A stretch of DNA of 64,000 nucleotides, taken from the NCBI GenBank assembly GCA_034336665.1, contig CM067566.1, forward strand, positions 29,914,330 through 29,978,329, in the 5' to 3' direction. How positions within the stretch are numbered: the first letter of the stretch is position 1; every line of letters begins with the position of its first letter. A program made the translations under genes and the position numbers. The stretch comes from Luscinia megarhynchos (lineage: Eukaryota > Chordata > Aves > Passeriformes > Turdidae). Below, piece by piece: positions 53,571-64,000 of this stretch. The notes under the pieces are model-generated. The model was not told the DNA's origin, ran no database searches, and saw only the letters and a list, made by a program, of their open reading frames with translations.

Positions 53571-55247
53571 GTGAAAGCTTAAAATTTCCTGACCAGAAGA
53601 CGCAAGAACAGGAAAATACCTGTGAAATCGGGGCAAAACACTTTAGAGATAAGTTTCAAATTTTAAAGTTAGCAGAGCTCCTAGTGGGATTTTTATGGAG
53701 AAGTCAGTAGGCTCTCAGAGGTGTTTTCTAGCCTGCAGTTGATGCAGCTACTGGGACTGTTGAAATGTTCTTCACTCATTCACTTCTCTTATACCACCTT
53801 GTGAGTACTCATACACCTTTTTGCGTATGTTGTCAGAAAATTTGTTTTAATGATTTTCCAGTAAGGGATTTCGGGTTGCTGAGGTAATTTAAAGCAGTTT
53901 TCCTGATATCTCTGTTAGAAATTATATAAAGAATTAATTTTGTCATACAGGCCTGAAAAAATAAAGAAAATAGAATAAATAGTCTGATGCTGATTTGCAT
54001 TGTCAAGATGACAGTTCCTTATGTGGCCTGCATCCTGTTGTTGTATCTGGCTTTTTCCAGATTTTCTAGACTATCTCTAACTCCTGGTAAAGACATTTCT
54101 AAGCATAAAAGTGCTTAATTCTTTGTATCTGATTTTTCAGAGCTACCTAATTCATGTTAGTCCTCAACAATTACAAAGATAGGAATACTGTTTAATTCAT
54201 TGTCACTGAAGGCATTTAACCAAATGTTCATTAAAAAGTAGCTGGAAATTTAAATAGGAAATGTAACACTTTATTGTATAATTCAGCTGAATCAGAAATT
54301 GTAAGGTGATTTACAGCTCCAGGGTATTTAGTTAGTCTCATCATTATCATATTTGAATGGCCTCCTAAAATAACAGGAGTGGAAATATTGCAATTATTTG
54401 TTCCAGTGCAGAAAAATATGTATGAAAAAGTCACTAAATTTCTTTACTCGTGCACATTCTCTTTGAAATGGTCCTTTAAATTATTTTTAATTTTCCAAAT
54501 TACATTAACTTTATAGCCTTTTTTTTTAATGCAGAGAGAGGCAATTAATATTCCAGTTTATTTCACATGTAGATATAGCAGCAGTACACTAATTAGTCAG
54601 AACATTACCAGAATTCAGATGCAATCCTATTGTTTAATGCGCTTTTTCCTGACTATTGTCAGAAGTACTGTTAGTCCAATGTCAAAACAAGGAACAGTCA
54701 AAACAGGCTGTGATTTACATCTATATGCTGCTGTAGGAGTTGGATAGCACTGAATTATCCTAGCTTCTACCTTCAGTCAGCACAGCACCTTTGGGAATGA
54801 AAACCTTTGAAAGTATAAAATCCAAGACCATAACAGATTAAACACTTGTTTCAGTATGATGCATGATTTCAAAGAATCCACTTGGATCATTTCTCTTTCA
54901 ATGTCTCCATGCACAAATAAACACTATGAAAAAAATAAAGCATAATGACAATCTTCCACCATGAAAAGACATTCACCTTGTTTCTGCATTTAATTGAGTC
55001 AACTGTAAGTATTGTGTGATTTATTTGAAGAGAAATTAGATGAATTTAGATGGCCAGCTACTAGGAAAAACAATAAGTGAAAATTTAAAACCAGTTCATT
55101 AACCACTTGCCTTGAAAAAAAATTTTTTCTGAATGATTACATATGCTGAATAGGTTGAGAAATCATAAATAGACATAAATAGAGTCTTTTATTTAGTTAA
55201 CTTTAATTTCAAGAAAAGTTTCCAAGAAAAAGTTTTTCAATACAAAG
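53571..55247. other. Unique AT-rich non-coding DNA
   Basis: Unique sequence without a recognisable gene. The segment at about 54540-54750 is compact, of mixed composition and free of simple repeats, and it contains motifs such as 'ctaattagtca' that resemble homeodomain sites. That is weak evidence for an enhancer. Confidence 0.45.
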
Positions 55248-55265
55248 ATATATATATATATATAT
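55248..55265. repeat. (AT)n microsatellite
   Basis: Nine AT units directly upstream of the coding-like segment that starts near 55287. Confidence 0.9.
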
Positions 55266-55286
55266 CTATATGAGGTTATGTTTTAG

Positions 55287-55519
55287 AAGCATCTGACAGA
55301 AGATTTCAGTGAAATAAAAGTGTCTGCTGGTGTCAAACGGGACCATATAAAAATTGACATAAAAATTGTGAAGGGACCAATATATCCTCTAAATCTGTAT
55401 GGAACAGGAATCTCAAAAGCAAATGGAAAAATTGTTGTTGATGTCCTATGTGGAAAAGACTTGATGAATGTTTCAGCTGGTGAATCAGAAAGTTTGCTCA
55501 TAAATAAGCAAACAGGGAG
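55287..55519 (+). CDS. Candidate coding exon or decayed gene fragment, unknown protein
   Basis: From 'gttttag' (acceptor-like, ending 55286) the plus strand is open for 78 codons to a stop at 55521. A donor-like 'GGGAG|gtaggg' lies at 55519/55520. In the 67 codons from 55320, G occupies the first, second and third codon positions 24, 12 and 11 times (hand count); this first-position excess is typical of real coding sequence. The peptide contains IKIDIKIVKGP, YPLNLYGTG and KIVVDVLCGKDL, an alternation of beta-strand-like segments that looks protein-like. I do not recognise the family. The acceptor tract is poor (interrupted by purines), and a minus-strand frame of 120 codons (55283-55645) overlaps, so chance remains possible. 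Confidence 0.3.
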
Positions 55520-55555
55520 GTAGGGGAAGACATAGTAGTTATGTTTGTGCTGTAA

Positions 55556-55666
55556 AAGGTGTGTGAAATATTTGTGGCCAAGGTAGAACATGGACTGAAA
55601 GAAATCAGAGAAGATGCTTCTACAGTGAGGTTTTCCAGGTACCATTTATATGGCACCAATGGATAA
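55556..55666 (+). pseudogene. Second coding-like open stretch in a shifted frame
   Basis: This 36-codon open stretch begins right after a stop at 55553-55555, in a frame different from the segment at 55287-55519. It also shows a first-position G excess (14 of 36 by hand count) and contains VAKVEHGLKEIRED. Two nearby stretches with coding bias in different frames can mean a decayed gene copy with frameshifts, two exons separated by a very short intron, or chance. A donor-like 'TTCCAG|gtacca' sits at 55638/55639. The function is unknown. Confidence 0.2.
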
Positions 55667-55669
55667 GTG

Positions 55670-58616
55670 AGAAAAGATCAGTCAGTGTTAGGTAGGAATG
55701 GCTATCAGCAGGTGATGGCTATGATGGGGGAACCTGCTGTATCCTACATAATTTATTTTGTTATAGGAAGAAGAAAGAAATTAAATGGAGTTTTTTTGTA
55801 AGCTGAATAAGGGAAAACATAGTGTACCCACCTGCCTTTTGTTTTTTTTTTTGAAGTACTCTATTTTGAGTACCCAATTTTTCTCTCACTTGCATGAAAT
55901 TACAATGTTATTAATGAGAACATCTTTTGAATGTTTTGGACAAGAAAAAATTAAATAGATTTTGAAAATTAAAATCACAATCTTTCAATCTTTTTCAGGA
56001 AAAAGAAAAATTATAGACTGGGTTTTCTTGTCATATAATCAAGGTGTTAAGTCAGATCCATTTAAAAAACAGAGGACTCTTGATCAATGGAAAAGTGATG
56101 ATACTAGGCAAAATATGACTAGTTCCAAATAAGACTAACTAAGGCCTCTTTGTCACTATAAAAATAAAAGTTTTGATAGCAATTGTAGATTCAAAAGAAT
56201 TTTCTTACAAGATGCTTAACACACACATACACACGCCCACCCCACTGTGATAAAGGGAACAGAATTCAAATTAAATTGATTCACTTTATTTTATAGAAAT
56301 AGGAATAATCATATATGTTTCAAGGTTTTGTACAGGTTCAATTATACTATAATGATGACAACACAAGATATTAAGTGTCAATTTATATACTCAGATTATA
56401 CTATTGTTACTTATCTAGTTGTATTTTTTGAAAAATTCAGTTTGATACCAGAGCTAAAAAAGAGCAATAACTCAATCTCATCTTTAAGTACCTCCTGCAA
56501 AGAACTTAGATAGAAAAAAAATTATTGCAAACTAAATTGCCAACTGCAGTATATAACTCATATTTTAAATTTTCTTTTTGTTGACTTCATTTTTAAAAAT
56601 TCATTTTTATTTTGTATGTTTTATATTTTAAAACAGGTTTAAGTAGCTCTATTCAAATAATAATGTTTATTTCCTGAGACTCAAGTGAAGAGCTGAACTG
56701 AAATATTCCTGCCGTGATAATCAGAACAATTTTCCAGGAGATGTTCAGGCCAAAGGAGGCACTGAATTCAGGTTTCTCACGGAAAGGACTTCCATTCCTA
56801 AGTGATTAAAGGCTACACACAATCTTCTTGGTTTCAATTTTAATCAGCTACTGCTGTGATTGCTGTCAAGCCAATTTTACAGCTGTAAAATGTGTTGGAA
56901 AACACTTGTTAAGCACACATGAGAACATCCAGCAGCATTATGGCTCCTTCTGCAATCCATATAAGCCTTTTGTACGAGAAATGTGTGGGCTTGCTCAGGG
57001 TGGGTGAACATTCAGGACTGAGTTTTCACTGTGTAAAAGAGAGAGATGCCTTGTCAGAGAATGCTGTGGTGGAAGGTAAGGGGGGAAGAGATGTGCTGTT
57101 GTGACATAGAGTTTGGTAAGGTCACAGATTCAGACTGATGTGCTTCAGTTTCATTTAAACTTTGGTTAGAATGCCTAAGCATGCTGCTGGAATTGGCTGT
57201 AGTCACCGTGGTCCTACTCTGGACAATTTCCATATGCAAGCAGAGAGCTTTGAAGATGTGGTATCTTAGTACAAAAGATTCCTTTGCCCCCTTTTGAAAA
57301 AGACAAAATGCTTACTTGATATAAATAACACAAACAATATGGCTAAGACCATAAAAGTCAGTGACAGCTGTGCAATTAGTAGCCATGTAACAATAAATGT
57401 CTATGAGAAGCTGGGGAACACACAAATGCTGCTGGTGCCAGCCTACATATATCACAGTAATTAACAAGATTCCCTTGTTTTAGTAAAAAATGCCTTAGTA
57501 ATAAAGTGAAAATTTACAAATTTGTGAGTTTCTTTTGTTTTGAAAACAACCACTTTCAATACATCAGCTGTGTCTGTTCAAATTTATAATGCTCATTCTA
57601 CTACAGTTAAGTTCTAGTGCCCACATAAAATTGTAGCATTATAATCTCATTGTGCCCACATTGCCAGGAGAACCTGAGGCTGCTTTCTCTACTGCCTTGT
57701 ACTGCCACAAAACAGGCCAGTAGACTATCAAATTTTTACCTTCATAAACATGAAATCTGCCAAATTACACATTAGTTATGGCATGTCTCAGATTGCTGAA
57801 AATATATCAAAGGCAGAAAATGAGCTACTATTGAATTGATAAAGTTAATTTATAAAGGGGGAATTATTTTCTAATGGTAGGTGATGTTGTTATATGCCAG
57901 GATTTATCCCAGGATATGCCAGAATATAATTTATTTTTGACATACTCTTGTTCTTTGATGCATAAAACAAGAATGAAAATATAGATGAAGGACACTTCAT
58001 TTCTCGGGCTTCTTTTGGAATGAAATTGAACTTTTTTGTTTTTCTGATAAAGTGACAATATGAAAGAATTCAAATGGATTTCAGTCTTATTAAAACATAG
58101 ATTCCAAAATAATAGTAATCCTACATATTAAAAATTCCAACTTACTGTAAATTCACCCTCGTGATACAGAAGTCAAAAAAAGCTGGAAAAAAAGTCAAAA
58201 CTGTGATTTTCAGTATCATCCAATGAGATAAAAAAAGGTGAGGGGGGAATTTCCAGGATTAAAACACTTAACAAATCTAATTTCCTATAACAATGTTTCT
58301 ATGCATTTATTAGTACTGAATATGTCTTTCCCAGCTGAGCTGTTTTGAATATACTTAGTGTTAAAGGAATTAACTGAAGAGAAGCTGAATGTAAAGACTT
58401 CCTTGAGTTTCTCTGTGCAAAGAACACTTGCAGCCTTGAGCTGGATATTTTCATTTCAGAGTCTGTTAGAGAAGATGTTCCTCTCATGAGCTGGTCATGG
58501 GTTTCTATTCCCTTGTCTGGTATTTTTTGCAGATATTTTTGAAGAACACAACCAGCCTGGCATCTGCTGGATGGGTTTATCAATGGGCATCATGTACAAC
58601 AAATTAATCCATCTTC
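55670..58616. other. Unique AT-rich non-coding DNA
   Basis: Unique sequence with an (AC)n-like tract at about 56219-56240. The segment 56690-56900 is free of simple repeats and slightly richer in G+C, and could be a conserved non-coding element, but this cannot be shown from one sequence. No gene is recognisable. Confidence 0.5.
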
Positions 58617-58674
58617 AAGTTTAATATCTTAATATCTTAATATCTTAAACTTGATAGTTTAATACTTTAATATC
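58617..58674. repeat. TTAATATC minisatellite enclosed by an inverted repeat
   Basis: The 8-base unit TTAATATC is repeated three and a half times (58621-58648), followed by diverged copies to 58674. A perfect 8-base inverted repeat, AAGTTTAA (58617-58624) and TTAAACTT (58645-58652), brackets the array. Confidence 0.85.
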
Positions 58675-61439
58675 ACATGCCTGGACACAGAAGACATGAA
58701 TTTAGTTTAGATAATTCCCAGGGCAAACTGAAACTACAATTACTGTCAGTGATAGGACAATTTAAGCATCCCTGCTGCTACCAGAAGCAAAAGACAGCCT
58801 ATGCTATACTGTGATTTGAGAATACATTTTGTTTAAATGGAAAAAATCCCTTGGAAAGTAGGGCTGATTTAATTAATTTTTAAACTTAGTTGCTCATCTG
58901 TATTACTTAGAAAATTTCTAACTTCTGTAAAACAAGTTATAAGTTGCTGCAGAAGTTGAAATTCTCAGGTAGACACATTTTATTCTATCAAGGACTGCAC
59001 TCATTAACTACCAGGTGTCTGAAAAGGGGTCTGTCGATAGACTTGAGTAGGCCTTTTTCATCTGGCCACACACACAGTTGTACTTTTAGGTAAATGCTTT
59101 CAAGACAAAATATTTGTAAGGACTATTTGTTTTTCTTCCTCCTGCCCCTCAGCTAAAGGCTCAGAAGCTGTTAAAAAAATGTGAGTACTCTGACCTCATC
59201 CTAATCAACTTCAAATACAAATGACTCAGGCTGCAAACTTTCTCAAGCAGGAAGAACAGAAAATTGCTACAAAAACCCCTTTTGCTCTTTCAGCAATGCC
59301 ACTGGATGAAAAGGAATAAATTGCATAGATGTTAAATACACTTTGCAGAACACTTTGTTTATTTATACAGTACAGTAGTCTCTAGACAATTTAGAGTTAT
59401 CGTTTGTATAATTAACCTATTGATCCACACACAAAAATAAAATTGCACAAACACTACATATCTTTTACTAGTTAGCTATTTTGGTGAATGTGAATATTGA
59501 TTTCATAGTTTGAAATGCTGTGCAAAAATTGTCTTAAAAACAAAGAAATAATAACAATATCTGACAAGCATCTTCTCTCTTGTCCTTTTATTAGCTCCCA
59601 CCCTACTTTAGTTTTTAATCAAACTTTGATTTTGGCGGATTTTGAAATTTACACCAAAAGCCTAAACCAGAGACACAGATCTGCAACATTTTAATTATGG
59701 AACATCTCCAGTCTTCATGCCAGCACCACGCCTTGGAAGTTTTCAGGTTTATCATCAAACTAGTCTTTGAGATCACACAGGTTGTTTTATAGCTGTAGTC
59801 ATAATATCATTAAAAATTGATTTTCATGTTTCTTCTCAGGAAAGTAGAAAAATCAGAGAAATTTTGGCTACATACACATTTTTGTTCAACATAGTTCATA
59901 ATTTTCAAAGCTGTTACTGAAAATTTACAAGTTGCATGATTCTGAAAAAAAACCCAAAGCTGCTGACAGCTTTAGCTTGCTGTCTTCTGGCTGTGGGTTA
60001 ACTGCTGGCTGGCTCTGACATCTGCTCTTCAGTGCTTGTGCAGCTTTGTGTGCATCTCTTCTGGGGGACAGCTTGATTTATACTTTTCAGACAAGATAAA
60101 AATAGTATTTCTGCCTCTGCAAGGCTGGAAATCCACCATCTAAGATAGTAATGACATATGAATATAAGATATTCATGCTTTTGCTGGCTCTCCTGTCCTA
60201 TAAAAAGGGTCTATCATTTCTGAAATGACTGGTTATCTTGGATTGAGATAATTATAGCATTTATAACCTGTACTCTTAGATAACCCTAATGCAAAAAGGT
60301 TAAGTAAATTAAGTTATGTGATGACAGATGCACTCTTCTTGTTAATTGATTGACTACTTTAAAGAAATTTGCAGCACTATGTTGCTGAAATTGTTCTGTA
60401 TGTTGCTATCAGAACTATTAGCCCTTAACTAATAAAAGAGCTTAGCTGAATGGTTCTCAATTATTTTTTTTCCACGTGGACTGCAATTTACTAAAAACTA
60501 CTCTCTCAGAGATCCCCTGTTCTCTTGTTAATAGCATTTCTCTAAATTGCTTGCAAAATCTGCTTACATGGGAGAAAAAAAGAGGAAAGCAATTTTCTTT
60601 TTATTTCTTTTTGTTGCTGCTAAATCCCATGTAAAACCAAAGAGTAAGACCTAGGAGGAATGAAGCTTTTAATCCAGCTTTGAAGCAGAATTTTGTGCCT
60701 AAAGAGGCATAAACTTGCTTATCCCACTAGTCTTAGTAGTTTGAAGATGTTGGCATGAATGCTATGGGGTTTTAAAAGTTTTTAATAATATTATATTTCA
60801 TAAATATTGAAGCAATACTTGATCAGTGTTGGAAATGAAGTATGAAACTTTCATACTTTTGTTGAAACCTCCATTCCTGTATTTTACTTGTCAGGCTGGA
60901 GTCATTCTGAGCAAAGCAAAAGCTGCTGTGCTCTCCCTGCAACAGCTACCAGAGAAATGTCACAGCACAGGGCTGCTGGTGGAAGCAATGTACTCATAGG
61001 TTCCTGCACATGCTCTTCCTATGAAGGGTGGAATTAGCATGGCTACAACAAAAACTGCTGTTTCTAGCCCATGTCAGGCTTTCCTCAGCTCCAGGTGTCT
61101 ATTGTCTGATGTGCCTGGGGAAGGAAGTGGCTGGCTCATCTCTGCCCTGTTGCCCCTGCTTTCACAAGCAGAGACACCAGAATGAATTCCAACATATCTG
61201 GCCTGTGATACAGCCATACAAATTGCAGTTGGAAACACTGTGACAGAAACTAAACTAAAACTGCACAGTTTGAGTCTGAGCTCATATATGAACTTCCAAG
61301 ATTTGACAAACTATTCCCTTTTGTTAGCTGGGAAGTGAGGCTAGTAGTTGTACCAAGTGTAATAAAAATAGTTGCCTGTACTTGGGAAATTTCTTCATCC
61401 TCTCTAATAAAAGATTCAATAAAATATATTCAAGTTTAG
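58675..61439. other. Unique non-coding DNA
   Basis: About 2.8 kb of unique sequence. The part at about 60890-61240 is richer in G+C and has a 71-codon open frame without a domain. Nothing else is recognisable. Confidence 0.5.
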
Positions 61440-61490
61440 ATATATCTATGTATGTATGTATCTATATATCTATATATCTATATATCTATA
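61440..61490. repeat. (ATCTATAT)n / (TATG)n compound microsatellite
   Basis: A short TATG run followed by four 8-base ATCTATAT units, about 51 bases in all. It is likely to vary in length between individuals. Confidence 0.9.
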
Positions 61491-64000
61491 CAGATTCCTG
61501 AAGAGGAAGTTACACAAAGCTTGAACTTACAGTGGCTTTTTAGGTTGTGTAATTGCTTAAAATATGGCAGCCTGTGCTTTTTAAACAGCTTTTAAATAAC
61601 TAGACCACCGGAAATTTTTTTTCAGAGTGTGTGAGGGAGAGATTAAGAAGAGTGAAAGGGCCAATAATTTCTAATGCAAGTTTTGATCCACCCTCTGGGG
61701 AAGACAAGTTGCCTTTTGGGCAAGTGATTTTACCTGCCAGTCATACAGATGCTGTTCAAAAAGTGATCCTCAACCCCTAAGCCACCATGGGAATCAACAT
61801 TTGCTATCTGGTCAAAGCACAAATATAAAACTCAAGCTGCCTCTACAAAAAGCTGACTCTGTGTTGGGGAAGGAATGACTAGAACCTAAGGAAGGGAGCT
61901 TGTGCTTGAAATGGCCTCAACATTTGAATTATACAAAGAATTTAAAAAATAAAACAGGAAAAAAACCGTATATGAAACAATTTGTAAAATTGTCAGTCTG
62001 CTATCTCTGGCACTTCTTGAAATAGCAGCAAATGAAGCACAATTTTTTTCTCATCTCTTCACAGCAGAAGAGACCAAATTGGGCCCTTATCTGGTCTAGC
62101 AGAACACAGTTTTACAGGATTAGTTCAGCACACCTTGAAACCTACTTTTGACTTTGGTTTTCCTTTGCTGGACATCGTAGAGGCTTTGAACATTTAAAAT
62201 CTGATGAGGCTCACGGGACTATGTCATTCCATGGAAGAAGAAGGCTGTCTGTGGGTACAGATTTGTCTGAACTGTTAAGAAAAGCTGTGTACACAAGCAC
62301 TGGTGCTGATGCAAACGTGAGGACTAAATGTGGAAAGGGAAATACCAGTCAGCTGGCTCGCTTCAGTACCAAGTACTGAAGTGAGAAGCTTTCTAGCCAA
62401 GGCAAACAGGATGGCACTGCCAGCTCATGAACCTCCTTTGTATGATGGATATGTATCCTTTTACCTACAGACGGAAGCTAAAATTTAGTTTCCCTCTTAC
62501 ATATTCACAATCACGTTCATCTTCACATAATAAATTTCTTACCATTTTAAATCCTAAGTATACATGCTTCAACTTCTTTGGCCTTGGCTGACATAATTTT
62601 TCTGACAACTAAGAATATGTTCTAATAAAAAACTAAGAATATGTTAAATTCATTAATGTTACCTAATACACAAACTCATGCAACTGTCAAAAGTAGAGAT
62701 ACACAAATTTTATTAGCATCACAGAATTTCTATGAGTTAAGATTCTATATTAAACCTCAGTCATGGCATTGCTTTCAGTAATGACACTAGAATTACATAT
62801 AGATGTGGACTTAAAATAATGAATAGTTGGATAAATTGTCCCACTTCTTTGTCTGCTTACACTACTGAAATGCTTTTGTTTTTTAGGAACAAATACCCTT
62901 TATCTAAATATGGTAACTCTGTGTAATTTTATAGCAGTTCATTTGTTTTGTCTTTAATCTTTCCTGAGGGCATATTTATCTTTTCCACAGAGAAGCAAAA
63001 ACATATTTTCACTATGTTACAAAACATAGAAAGAAACAAGTTGGAGAAAAATAAATCTCCTAAGAGCATAATTTTCAGACAATGATTACAGTTCATATTT
63101 AAAGAAAACATCATATGGAAAAGTCTAATTCAAGGGAATGAAAGATAATTGTGAAGATGAACAACACACTAGACAGCACAAGGAACCACAAAGGTTGACA
63201 GATTCAAAGGACTGATGTCTTTATAGCCTTCTCCATGATGCAGAGCAAGACTGGTTGTCATTTGCTAACTGTCACTGTGATGGAGGACTATCTTTTAAAA
63301 TAGAAGGAGAGCATAACAAGAAAGGATTAAGACATAATTCTAATTTAAGTATATCTTCCTTTCTAACACACATGATTCATGTTCCTAATTAATGCCAATT
63401 AGAGCTGAACTCAGTACTATACAATGATTAATTCTTTTTTGGCATTGCAAAGTGTGCTATAAGTGCACATAAGGACATTACTACTTATGAATAGCACTAT
63501 TCTAAAAGGTAATTTTTAATGTCAGTGTCAGCATTTCCTTCCCTTGGAGAATTTTCAGAAGCAACACATCAGAGTCTTTCTAAAATCACAGTAGTTCAGA
63601 TACAAGAGGATTAATATTTTTACAAAACTTTGAATTATTTTTTTCATATTGTGATGTTTGTCTTCACATAGAGAAGCTTTTAAGACTTCTGACTCTTCAT
63701 AATCTGTGAATCTTCACATGAAAGCCTTTATCAAAATTGCTCCATCTATGGGTCAAATTTAAGGTCACTTTCTGTAATTTCTGCACTAATTTACAGTTTG
63801 GATAGCATATTTTAACTTGACTGAACTTTCATTTTCAGGAAAGCACTTAAAATGGAACTAAAAAGAGGATGGAAGTTCTGTCTTCACAAGAAGCCATATG
63901 GAAGCAAGAGTCAAGAGGTACAAGTTGCAGCATAAGAGGTTTTAAAAGTAATCATGAGAAAGGAATTTTTTACAGAGAAAGCAGACATTTATTTGAACAC
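61491..64000. other. Unique non-coding DNA with one strong hairpin
   Basis: Unique sequence to the window end. It includes a near-perfect hairpin at 62351-62390 and a 24-base-period duplication at 62607-62645. A splice-acceptor, short open frame and donor combination at 63839-63917 is too weak to call as an exon. No gene is recognisable. Confidence 0.5.

Noticed and set aside
53402..53710. 102-codon plus-strand frame
   Set aside because: Its first half is a reverse-oriented CR1 3' end, so the frame is incidental.
58299..58583. 94-codon minus-strand frame with a polar peptide
   Set aside because: No splice sites, domain or codon bias distinguish it from chance frames of similar length elsewhere in the window.
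63839..63917. Acceptor (attttcag), open frame and donor (gag|gtacaa) near the window end
   Set aside because: Only one frame is open, it is short and lysine-rich, and combinations like this are expected by chance; kept only as a note.
1..64000. CRISPR array, operon, phage or bacterial island
   Set aside because: The sequence is vertebrate in character throughout; there are no spaced direct repeats of CRISPR type and no dense coding.

Overview
This window reads as a gene-poor stretch of a bird nuclear chromosome. It is AT-rich (well under 40% G+C by eye), CpG is scarce, and no open frame exceeds 188 codons; the longest ones lie antisense to a retroviral repeat or in AT-rich low-complexity DNA. 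There is no operon structure, prokaryotic gene, rRNA, recognisable tRNA or CRISPR array. The avian assignment rests on the repeats. Reverse-oriented CR1 LINE 3' ends carry the typical 8-bp terminal tandem motif and the 'GGTTGGAAG...TCCAA' signature. Two blocks match long-terminal-repeat and internal sequences of endogenous retroviruses common in bird genomes. The low interspersed-repeat content (only a few percent that I can recognise) also fits a bird. I cannot name the species or the chromosome.

Layout. 1-11841: mostly unique AT-rich DNA with a short plus-strand CR1 tail (about 725-792), a weak candidate 78-bp coding exon (2271-2348) and a 56-bp pure purine tract (3648-3703). 11842-12140: a truncated solo-LTR-like element with a TATA box. 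13815-14235: a 5'-truncated CR1 on the minus strand. 19640-20870: the G+C-richest block, a decayed avian retroviral internal/LTR segment followed directly by a second LTR-like unit. 24340-24745: a moderately G+C-rich segment open on both strands, unclassified. 24746-53383: almost featureless unique DNA with microsatellites and small tandem duplications. 53384-53570: a second minus-strand CR1 fragment. 55287-55666: the best coding-like segment, two adjacent open stretches in different frames with a first-position G bias, possibly a decayed gene fragment or missed exons. 55670-64000: unique DNA with simple repeats and one notable hairpin (62351-62390).

No group of genes here works together. The window is best explained as intergenic DNA or the interior of very long introns. 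The two exon candidates on the plus strand could belong to one long gene, but nothing in the sequence proves it. I found no convincing new biological system; the coding-like segment near 55.3-55.7 kb is the item most worth a homology search.
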